Part shown: in pieces, positions 57,261 to 64,000 of the stretch
Numbering within the stretch: position 1 is the first letter of the stretch
Layout: each line of letters starts with the position of its first letter
Assembly: GCF_024347495.1 (NCBI RefSeq)
Contig: NZ_AP025491.1
Location: 1,736,001 to 1,800,000 of the forward strand
Source: Vibrio gallaecicus
GTDB taxonomy: Bacteria > Pseudomonadota > Gammaproteobacteria > Enterobacterales > Vibrionaceae
Reading direction: 5' to 3'
Length of the DNA stretch: 64,000 nucleotides
The notes under the pieces: generated by a model
The model's input: the letters and a program-made list of their open reading frames with translations, nothing else
Databases searched by the model: none
Told to the model about the DNA's origin: nothing
Translations under genes and position numbers: made by a program

Positions 57261-58100
57261 TTAAAACGGATACCAGAATAGTTGCTCTTCGAATACTCGC
57301 TTTGTAACTGCTAGAACAACGATGATAGAAATAAAGCTAAGTACGGCAAAGTCGATTCGCTTTAAAGGTGAGTAGCTGTACCAAGTACGAGATTTATGCC
57401 TGCCAAATCCACGTAATGTCATCGCATTAGATATTTCATCTGCCCTATCTAAACTCGAAAAGATCAACGGTCCAAGTATCTTCGCCACGTTTTTAATTCG
57501 GGTAATTAGAGATGCTTTTTTAGACAACTCTACGCCTCGTGCTTGCTGTGCATGCATAATATTTACAAAGTCTTTTTTCACTTCAGGCAGATAACGCAGT
57601 GTAAGGCTTACAGCATAAGCAACTTTGTAAGGCACACCTATGCGGTTCAGGCTCGCTGAAAACTCAGTAGGATGTGTTGTGAATACAAAAATGAGCGCGA
57701 TAGGGAACATGCTCATGTACTTCAACGTCACAGTTATCAGATAAAACAGAGTCTCTTGGCTTAATGAATAATTTCCCGGTAAAGCAAATAGAATGTGCTC
57801 ACTGCCAATTAACTCGGGTCCTTGCTGAGGAGCAAGTAAATACATGAAAAGTGCATTTAGCAGCAATACACTTGCAGTACCTATAAGCAGCGGCTTATAA
57901 ACACGCACTGGTACTTTTGTCATCTTAAGCAGAACTAAACCAGTAAATATCAGAGTCAGGATGAGTCTAATATCAAACGTGGTTAAGACGACGGTTACCC
58001 ATGCAAGAAAAAGGGCGAACTTGGTAATACCATTAAGTGCGTGCAGTGGTGATTGAGTATCGATGTAATTGATACCAAATTTCACTTTTGATGCATTCAT
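57261..58100 (-). CDS. ECF transporter transmembrane subunit EcfT
   Basis: Energy-coupling factor T component of 279 residues with about five to six membrane helices and two cytoplasmic coupling motifs of the Ala-Arg-Gly type (HAQQARGVELS and NAMTLRGFGRHKS). It joins the ATPase and the substrate-binding S component. The first codon overlaps the end of the fused ATPase gene by four bases, so the three genes form one operon (S – A – T). Confidence 0.92.
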   Translation of the reverse strand: MNASKVKFGINYIDTQSPLHALNGITKFALFLAWVTVVLTTFDIRLILTLIFTGLVLLKMTKVPVRVYKPLLIGTASVLLLNALFMYLLAPQQGPELIGSEHILFALPGNYSLSQETLFYLITVTLKYMSMFPIALIFVFTTHPTEFSASLNRIGVPYKVAYAVSLTLRYLPEVKKDFVNIMHAQQARGVELSKKASLITRIKNVAKILGPLIFSSLDRADEISNAMTLRGFGRHKSRTWYSYSPLKRIDFAVLSFISIIVVLAVTKRVFEEQLFWYPF

Positions 58101-59791
58101 AATGAACCTCGCTCATAATCAATAAAATGCTGCATGAATGCGTTGGTCTCTTCAATTTTCATCTTACTTGCAAGTTCATAAATACTTGTGGTGCTCAGAT
58201 TAGCCCTTTCCAGCAAAGATGGTTGGCTAAATACTTCAGTCATTGGGGCGTTAGCAATCAGTTTGCTATCGGCAATAACAATTGATCGAGTTGTGTATTC
58301 AAGGACCAAATGCATGTCATGAGAGATAATGACGACAGTAATCCCAAGCTCATTATTCAATTTCTGGATGAAATTCAACATAGATGTGTAGTTACGGTAA
58401 TCTTGCCCTGAAGTTGGTTCATCGAGAATGAGAAGTTCGGGTTCAAGTACTAAAATAGAAGCAATAGTGACTCGTTTTTTTTGTCCATAACTCAAAGCTT
58501 CAATTGGCCATTTTCTAAATTTACTCAGCCCACAAAGTTCAAGAACAGACTCTACTTTACTTTTAACTACTGATTCTTCTACGCCACGGTTGCGTAAACC
58601 AAATGCTACCTCATCAAAAATCATGTGGTGTGAGATCATATGGTTTGGGTTCTGCATAACCACACCTACTTTTTGGCTTCTTTCAAAAATAGACATTTGA
58701 GAAAGTTCTTCACCATTTAAGTAAGCAGAGCCAGAGTCAGGCTCGATAACGCCCATGATAATCTTAGTAATCGTAGATTTACCCGATCCATTCTTGCCTA
58801 AGATAGAGACAAATTCACCTTTGCCAACTTTGAAGCTCACATCTTCAAGCGCATTCTTTTCGCCATCATATGAATAAGTTAAGCCATGAACTTCAAGAAG
58901 AGTCGGAAAGTTCTGAGCAGGGGCGACGCTTGGTCTTTGTTCAAACCATGTTTGGATACTTGGTCGGAATTTTTTGAAATCAAGTTGTTCGAATACCGAC
59001 AGTTTATCTTCTTCAGTTAAAGGTGCTTTTGCGGCTTTAAGCGTAGAAAGATACAGCGGTTCACGGATCCCGTGTACATCAAGTAAACCAGAAGCAAGGA
59101 TTTCATCAGGTGTCGTGTCTGCGATGATTTCGCCACGCTCCATTAAAATCACACGGTCTATATGCTTATGTAAAACATCTTCAAGACGGTGCTCAATAAT
59201 AATGATGGTCTTATTCGTTTCTTGATGGAGTTGATCGATGATCTCGATTGTTGCTTTGCTCGTTTTAGGATCCAAACTCGCGAGAGGTTCATCAAACAAC
59301 AGAACATCGACATCATCAACTAAGATTCCAGCTAAAGATACGCGTTGCTTTTGTCCACCAGATAAATCATGAGGTGAACGATCTAACATGGTTTCAAGGT
59401 CGACCATTTTTGCCGTCGACTTCACTAACGGGTACATATCAATGTTAGACATTTGCTGGTTTTCTAATGCAAACGCAATGTCTTCACCGATACTCAACCC
59501 TACAAACTGGCTGTCAGTGTCTTGTAATACAGTGCCTACTTGCTCGGTATAATCGTGCATGTCGAAGGTAGACGTATCCTGCCCATTTATCTGTAGTGAT
59601 CCAGAGGTTTCACCTTTAATCGCATGAGGAACCAGACCATTTAGGCACTGCCCTAGGGTAGATTTACCACTACCACTAGGACCTATAATGACGATTTTCT
59701 CTCCTTTCTCTATCCTTAGATTGATATTGTTTAGCGTCGGTTTATCCAGCGACTCATATCTAAAAGAGAAGTTCGAAAATGCTATAGTCAT
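58097..59791 (-). CDS. Fused ECF transporter ATPase (EcfA1-EcfA2)
   Basis: Double ATP-binding protein of 564 residues. Domain 1 (about residues 1-240) has Walker A GPSGSGKST, signature LSGGQKQR and Walker B VLLFDEPLAS. Domain 2 (about 300-540) has GKNGSGKST, the altered signature LSYGQKKR and LLILDEPTSG. The two are joined by a linker of about 50 residues, a natural fusion known in this transporter type. It powers uptake through EcfT. Start is seven bases beyond the stop of the S component. Confidence 0.94.
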   Translation of the reverse strand: MTIAFSNFSFRYESLDKPTLNNINLRIEKGEKIVIIGPSGSGKSTLGQCLNGLVPHAIKGETSGSLQINGQDTSTFDMHDYTEQVGTVLQDTDSQFVGLSIGEDIAFALENQQMSNIDMYPLVKSTAKMVDLETMLDRSPHDLSGGQKQRVSLAGILVDDVDVLLFDEPLASLDPKTSKATIEIIDQLHQETNKTIIIIEHRLEDVLHKHIDRVILMERGEIIADTTPDEILASGLLDVHGIREPLYLSTLKAAKAPLTEEDKLSVFEQLDFKKFRPSIQTWFEQRPSVAPAQNFPTLLEVHGLTYSYDGEKNALEDVSFKVGKGEFVSILGKNGSGKSTITKIIMGVIEPDSGSAYLNGEELSQMSIFERSQKVGVVMQNPNHMISHHMIFDEVAFGLRNRGVEESVVKSKVESVLELCGLSKFRKWPIEALSYGQKKRVTIASILVLEPELLILDEPTSGQDYRNYTSMLNFIQKLNNELGITVVIISHDMHLVLEYTTRSIVIADSKLIANAPMTEVFSQPSLLERANLSTTSIYELASKMKIEETNAFMQHFIDYERGSL

Positions 59792-59797
59792 TATCGC

Positions 59798-60346
59798 TTA
59801 TGCCTCAGTAAGGTTACGGCTTTGTTTATTACGTTTAGCCACTGATTTCAAAATCAAGTAACCAACAACAGCGATCAATACCGTGTTACCAGCGGCAATA
59901 ATTGTTAATTGAGTGAAGACTTTTGTGAAAGGTTCTGCGTACAGGATAGTATCTAAGAATGCAGAGCAGCCGTAACCGACTACATTGCCTGCAAGAGCGA
60001 GCAAAACAAAAAGAACAAAATCTTTCATCGGAAGTTCACCTTGTTGCAAGCGGTTCTTAGTCATTATCGGAAACAAACCAATGACCAAACCAACAATGCC
60101 TGAACCTAAAACCCAAGTAAGCCAAACGCCCCAGCCCGCGAACAAGTCTGTTACCCAATGACCAATAAAACCTACTAAGAAACCAACGATTGGACCAAAT
60201 AGTACTGAGAATAGTGCTAATACAGCCATTGCTGGCTTAAGTGTAGTATTGGCAAAAACAGGCACGCCAAACATTGGTAAACCACCAATGCCATATAGAG
60301 CAGCGCCGATCGCAATCACGACGACAGTTTTAGCTGAAAAGTTCAT
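59798..60346 (-). CDS. UPF0397 ECF substrate-binding (S) component
   Basis: Integral membrane S component of about 182 residues with five to six helices. The start [27 protein letters not shown] and [23 protein letters not shown] are diagnostic of UPF0397, sometimes annotated as a riboflavin transporter component; the substrate is not proven by sequence. The start has GAGGT upstream; an in-frame codon 25 residues earlier adds a chain unlike the family. I see no FMN or other known riboswitch in the 200 bases upstream. Confidence 0.9.
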   Translation of the reverse strand: MNFSAKTVVVIAIGAALYGIGGLPMFGVPVFANTTLKPAMAVLALFSVLFGPIVGFLVGFIGHWVTDLFAGWGVWLTWVLGSGIVGLVIGLFPIMTKNRLQQGELPMKDFVLFVLLALAGNVVGYGCSAFLDTILYAEPFTKVFTQLTIIAAGNTVLIAVVGYLILKSVAKRNKQSRNLTEA

Positions 60347-60547
60347 GGATAACCTCAAATACAGAAAGATAAATGCTTTAAAGAGCCTAATAATTGCCGC
60401 TATTGGTAAATCTTTAAACAAGATTGTTTTTTAGGCAAATATTAAAAATAAGGCGCGCAGTATACAGGAGAATCTGCTAGTTAGGAAAGCCAAGTGTCTA
60501 GATGTCTAAAAATCATTCAGCGAATGGATAGATGATTTTGGGGAAGA

Positions 60548-60585
60548 ATGAAAAAGCCAGAGCATGAGTGCTCTGGCTTAGTTTT
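60548..60585 (-). terminator. Terminator after HlyD-type gene
   Basis: AAGCCAGAGC atgagt GCTCTGGCTT perfect stem with T or A runs on both sides, about 25 bases after the stop. It separates the HlyD/DUF3302 pair from the ECF operon. Confidence 0.88.
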
Positions 60586-60605
60586 TCTTTATATTTTTAA
60601 ATGAA

Positions 60606-61736
60606 TTAATGATCTAAGTATAGGAAGTTTTGCCAGCTCTTCATTCGAATAAGAACTTTACGCATTATTGAAACGTGAGTAAAACTGTCGGAATAAACGG
60701 CAACCTCAACAGCAGTACCTAGAGGTAAATGATACTCCGATAAATCATCAGTAATCGTGAGCTTTGCAAATACACGACCATTGGTTCTTAATGCATCAGT
60801 ACCTAACAGGGCACCTCTAGCTTGAAATTGGCTTTCGCCGATTGCAGGTATTACTTCATCGATACGACCTTTAAATACTTTACCAGGTAAGGCGCGGAAT
60901 AAAAATTCAGCTTCAAACCCAGGTTGTAAACGTTGCAGTGAATTTTGTCTAAATGCAGCAGTATAGAACTGAGCTTCTGTATGAACAAAAGTCATGACAG
61001 GTGCAAGCGGTAGAGGTACAGCCATGACACCAGGTCGTAGAGCTAACTGTGTAACGTAGCCATCAGTTGGCGCTTTAACTACGGTTTGATCAAGGTTAAA
61101 CTCAGCAATACGTAAGTCTGCAAGTAATCCCGCAACAGCGGTGTTCTCACCACCAATCTCTGAGTTGAGTGCAATTTGAGCTTGTTGTTGGTTTGCTTCT
61201 GCGACTTTTAAAGCGGCTTCTGCTGCTTTATATGCTTGTTTCTTGGTATCAAGTTGTTGCTCTGTGAAAGCACCACTTTTAAAGCCTCTTTCGTAACGAG
61301 AAAATTCACGTTGTGCCTTATCTCTTTCCGCAATGGCTTTGATTTTGGCTGCTTCGGCTTCATTGACTATTGATTCAAGCCCTAATGCACCTTGGCTGGC
61401 TTCTTTTACTTTCGCTTGTAATTTCGCAACTTCAGCTTCAAATGGGATAGGGTCAATACGGAATAGAACGTCACCTTGTTTCAAAGGTTTGTTCGCTTCT
61501 ACCGGAACCTCAATAACTTTGCCTCGAACACCAGAAACAATAGGGGTAGTGGAATAGACTTGGTTACCAATTTGCGTGAACGGGTGATTGTAGTTCATCA
61601 ATAAAATGAGAGTACCAATCAAAACAACTCCGCCAAGTACCGCTGTTGGGACTGTCCACTTGTTTAGGGGAATCTTAAACACTTTGAAAATAGTGATACA
61701 AAGTGCTGCATAGGTCATTATCAGCAGTAAATCCAT
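60606..61736 (-). CDS. HlyD-family membrane fusion protein (YiaV/YibH-like)
   Basis: Inner-membrane-anchored periplasmic adaptor of 376 residues with two N-terminal hydrophobic segments, a lipoyl half-domain (VSGVRGKVIEVPVEANKPLKQGDVLFRIDP), a long helical hairpin (about residues 95-200), the second half (VVKAPTDGYVTQLALRPG) and a beta-barrel end. It overlaps the upstream DUF3302 gene by one base. The same pair exists in E. coli as yiaW-yiaV and yibI-yibH; no transporter or outer-membrane channel is adjacent. Its export substrate is unknown. Confidence 0.88.
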   Translation of the reverse strand: MDLLLIMTYAALCITIFKVFKIPLNKWTVPTAVLGGVVLIGTLILLMNYNHPFTQIGNQVYSTTPIVSGVRGKVIEVPVEANKPLKQGDVLFRIDPIPFEAEVAKLQAKVKEASQGALGLESIVNEAEAAKIKAIAERDKAQREFSRYERGFKSGAFTEQQLDTKKQAYKAAEAALKVAEANQQQAQIALNSEIGGENTAVAGLLADLRIAEFNLDQTVVKAPTDGYVTQLALRPGVMAVPLPLAPVMTFVHTEAQFYTAAFRQNSLQRLQPGFEAEFLFRALPGKVFKGRIDEVIPAIGESQFQARGALLGTDALRTNGRVFAKLTITDDLSEYHLPLGTAVEVAVYSDSFTHVSIMRKVLIRMKSWQNFLYLDH

Positions 61737-62149
61737 TACTTCACCTCCTGATTTTGAGCATCAGTTGAGTTGTTCGATGTTGTCTGTTGCTTTGGCGTTG
61801 AGTTAGTTTGTGTAGTCGGTTGCTTTAATTGCGCAACTTCTTGCTGAAGCGCGGCTACTTGATCAATCAGAGTATCGACGCGATGGTGGATATCGTGTTG
61901 CTCTTCTGCAAGTTTTGCGAATCCCCAGCCTCTGTCTTTACGCCACAGTGTTGCCCATATCCATAAGAATGGCCAAATAGCATGTAAAGTGAAAAGACTC
62001 ACCCAGCCGGAAACATGAATCGCATCTTGATGCGGGTGATCACGCTCTTTGGCAATTTCATAGGGGATATCATGAATGACAATGATTCCATAAAAGATGA
62101 CTAATGCGACAAATATGAGGAGGCCAAGGGCAAAATAGTCTAAAAACAT
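61736..62149 (-). CDS. DUF3302 membrane protein (YiaW/YibI-like)
   Basis: Small inner-membrane protein of 137 residues with two hydrophobic segments (LDYFALGLLIFVALVIFYGI and WVSLFTLHAIWPFLWIWATLW), followed by a coiled-coil stretch and a Gln/Asn/Thr-rich tail. The motif HDIPYEIAKERDHPHQDAIHVSGW is typical of DUF3302. It is translationally coupled to the HlyD-type gene and probably forms part of the same complex. Confidence 0.87.
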   Translation of the reverse strand: MFLDYFALGLLIFVALVIFYGIIVIHDIPYEIAKERDHPHQDAIHVSGWVSLFTLHAIWPFLWIWATLWRKDRGWGFAKLAEEQHDIHHRVDTLIDQVAALQQEVAQLKQPTTQTNSTPKQQTTSNNSTDAQNQEVK

Positions 62150-62300
62150 AACGGGTCCTTGTTAATTTTAAGAGGTCTGAATTTATCTTACACTAGGCTG
62201 TAAGTATTTGTTATGAAAAATAAAACCTTTATAGAGTATTTTGTTTTAACTTTGAGGGTGTATGTGAGTTTACTTTTATGTTTTAGGTGTAAATCATTCT

Positions 62301-62329
62301 AGAAGTAGAAGTAGAAGTAGAAGTAGAAG
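62301..62329. repeat. AGAAGT hexanucleotide tandem repeat
   Basis: About 4.8 perfect head-to-tail copies of AGAAGT in the 256-base gap between the DUF3302 gene and the GGDEF gene, upstream of the former and just beyond the latter's terminator. Confidence 0.95.
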
Positions 62330-62339
62330 AGCACAGAAG

Positions 62340-62369
62340 TAAAGAGCCCATCAATATGAGCTCTTTATT
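62340..62369 (-). terminator. Terminator after TPR-GGDEF gene
   Basis: AAAGAGC ccatcaatatga GCTCTTT stem, about 35 bases after the stop; T-rich on the minus strand side is weak. Confidence 0.6.
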
Positions 62370-62405
62370 GTGTGGTGCGTTTGTTCTGAAGATATACTAG
62401 GTTTA

Positions 62406-63986
62406 CTATTCAGTGCAGACTTGGTTCCGACCATTGGCTTTTGCTCGGTATAAAGCCTTATCTGCTCGGTAGAAAGTACGTTGAGTATTTTCTCCATCAC
62501 GGTGCAGCGTAATACCAATACTAACTGTTAACCCACGCTCTCCGAGTATCTCTCTCCAGCCATACTGGAATATACGCTCTCGATAATTTTCAGCATGAAG
62601 TTCAGCTTTCGCTAAGTCTGAATTTTCTAAAATGACCAAGAATTCTTCACCACCGAAACGGACACAAGATGCCCCTCTAAATTTGAAGTAAGAGGCAAGT
62701 TCATGTGAAACGCTCACAATTGCTTTATCACCAACTAAATGGCTTAACTCATCGTTAATTGATTTGAAGTGGTCGATGTCGACAACTAACAGAGCGAATG
62801 GCGTCTCATGCAGCAGTAAGTCTTTCAGTTTCACATCTAGCCAGCGTCGGTTATGTAAGCTGGTGAGTGGGTCAGTAAATACATCCTGTTGCAGCTGAGC
62901 TACGGTATTCTTATGTTGCTCTGTCGTTTCTTTTAATTCTTTATTTTCTTGTTCTGAAAGTATCAGTTTCAACTGCAATTCAAAGCGGGATAAACGACGT
63001 AACTGGCTGGCTCCTAATTCACTAATCGGAATCTGCTTCATTAAATCAGTTTCAATGCGGTAACCTTTTTTCTCGTATGCCAGTGCTTCTTTGAATCGAC
63101 CTTGAGTCATGCATACTGAACTTAAAGAGTCATAAAATCGTTTTGCTAGAACTGGTGAAGAATAGTGTTTAATTCGCTTATGTGTGTTCGCAAGAATCAT
63201 ACTTGCGATGTGCTCTTTACCTACCGCATTTAAGTTATGAGCCACTTCTAAACGGATCATAGTGGCTAACCAGCTGGCTTGAATATTGGTTGAAGAGTAC
63301 TGAACTTTTGAAAGGCACAGAAGAGCTTCGTTATACTCTTTCTTGGCTCGTAAAATTTTAGCGCAATACAGCAATATCTGAGCTGTGAGTCGTTTATCAC
63401 TGACTAAGATACTTAGCTCTTCACATTCACGTAAAAGGTCATTTGCGGCAGTAATTCGGTTGAGCAAAATTAGACTTGCAACCATATGCAATTTAAAGCG
63501 AAGTCTTAATGAGCGGCTGCTAATGGCGTGGTCGATACTTTCGATTTTTTGGTAATAGCGTAATGCACGGTTATGGTCGCCATAGGCATCGCATAAATTA
63601 CCCATTCCGATGATAGCCATAACGTACTCATCGATATATCCATGTTCGACTGAAATTGTAGAAGAGCTGACAAATTCATTGAGCGCTGCAGTGTAATCGC
63701 CGATTTCAACTAAACGCTCACTCAAGCTGGACTTGACCGTTAAAATATCTTCAACATCACGAGGTAAAGAAAGCAGGTCGAGTGCGAGGCGCAGTTCATC
63801 AATACTAATTTGGTTTTGCTTTAATTCCGCTCTATATTCCGAGCTGATGATATAGCAGTGGGCACGCTCTTGAGGTGTCGTTGAAATATGCAGCCGGATA
63901 TGGTTCCAGAATATAATGGCTTCTTCACCAGAAACTGATGAAGGATCAAGTCCTGCATCCGTGATTTTACTTAGTAGCGTTTCCAT
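62406..63986 (-). CDS. Cytoplasmic diguanylate cyclase with TPR-like sensor
   Basis: Protein of 526 residues without membrane segments. About 340 N-terminal residues form helical TPR-like repeats (for example GDYTAALNEFVSSSTISVEHGYIDEYVMA and GNLCDAYGDHNRALRYYQKIE), followed by a short coiled coil and a complete GGDEF domain (DPLTSLHNRRWLDVKL to the end). The active-site loop is RFGGEEF, so synthesis of cyclic di-GMP is expected. The inhibitory I-site RxxD is absent (the matching stretch is FRGASCV), which removes the usual product feedback. The TPR region probably binds a protein or peptide. Start codon lies 14 bases from the window end with AAAGG upstream. Confidence 0.9.
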   Translation of the reverse strand: METLLSKITDAGLDPSSVSGEEAIIFWNHIRLHISTTPQERAHCYIISSEYRAELKQNQISIDELRLALDLLSLPRDVEDILTVKSSLSERLVEIGDYTAALNEFVSSSTISVEHGYIDEYVMAIIGMGNLCDAYGDHNRALRYYQKIESIDHAISSRSLRLRFKLHMVASLILLNRITAANDLLRECEELSILVSDKRLTAQILLYCAKILRAKKEYNEALLCLSKVQYSSTNIQASWLATMIRLEVAHNLNAVGKEHIASMILANTHKRIKHYSSPVLAKRFYDSLSSVCMTQGRFKEALAYEKKGYRIETDLMKQIPISELGASQLRRLSRFELQLKLILSEQENKELKETTEQHKNTVAQLQQDVFTDPLTSLHNRRWLDVKLKDLLLHETPFALLVVDIDHFKSINDELSHLVGDKAIVSVSHELASYFKFRGASCVRFGGEEFLVILENSDLAKAELHAENYRERIFQYGWREILGERGLTVSIGITLHRDGENTQRTFYRADKALYRAKANGRNQVCTE

Positions 63987-64000
63987 CAGTCTCTACCTTT

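Noticed and set aside
60347..60547. Riboswitch (FMN or thiamine type) before the UPF0397 ECF operon
   Set aside because: No conserved core of a known vitamin riboswitch was seen; only AT-rich sequence.

Overview
The window reads as a piece of the smaller chromosome of a Vibrio (family Vibrionaceae, gamma-Proteobacteria). The gene order malT–malP–malQ–glgB, the quorum-sensing sRNA of the Qrr family, the DUF368 (PopT-like) gene beside it, the UPF0397-type ECF transporter and the AT-rich, tightly packed genes with strong hairpin terminators all fit that genus. The species cannot be named from the sequence alone. I see no rRNA or tRNA genes, no insertion sequences, no prophage and no CRISPR.

Region by region. 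1–5 kb: 3' part of a heme catalase, a patatin-like lipase, D-lactate dehydrogenase, a YeaR-type cupin and a ferredoxin-NADP reductase with a Fur-like box. 5–11 kb: an RND efflux pump (permease plus adaptor) divergent from an OmpR-type two-component system, with paired 11-bp-phased TCGACA boxes facing both promoters. 11–15 kb: acyltransferase, TrmK-like tRNA methyltransferase and a sensor with a degenerate GGDEF domain. 15–35 kb: a large alpha-glucan locus: glgX, maltoporin lamB, malM, an esterase, a GDE-type debranching enzyme, a malE without malFGK, an alpha-glucosidase divergent from a LysR regulator, a lipoprotein pullulanase and a cytoplasmic GH13 amylase. 35–45 kb: housekeeping and transport genes (DUF1294, LysE-family exporter with a divergent Lrp/AsnC regulator, LysR, Sel1-repeat protein, SstT, RsgA-like GTPase) and a copper-delivery operon (SCO, PCu(A)C and an unrecognised partner). 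45–57 kb: DUF368 transporter, a qrr sRNA gene with a sigma-54 promoter and LuxO sites, malT, and divergently malP, malQ, glgB. 57–64 kb: ECF vitamin-type transporter, HlyD/DUF3302 pair, and a cytoplasmic TPR-GGDEF protein.

How it works together. Pullulanase at the cell surface opens branched glucans. LamB and MalE take maltodextrins across the outer membrane and periplasm. MalP, MalQ, GlgX, the GDE-type enzyme, the GH13 alpha-glucosidase and amylase break them down inside, and glgB supports glycogen storage. Motifs resembling MalT boxes lie before glgX/lamB, pulA and malP, and more weakly before malE and the amylase. CRP-like sites lie between malT and malP. Strong terminators sit between lamB and malM, malP and malQ, and malQ and glgB, so expression within these clusters is probably graded. 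The most notable non-coding item is the qrr gene; the most notable regulatory layout is the TCGACA box set at the efflux pump. Four unrelated short tandem repeats, all downstream of minus-strand genes, are a further curiosity.
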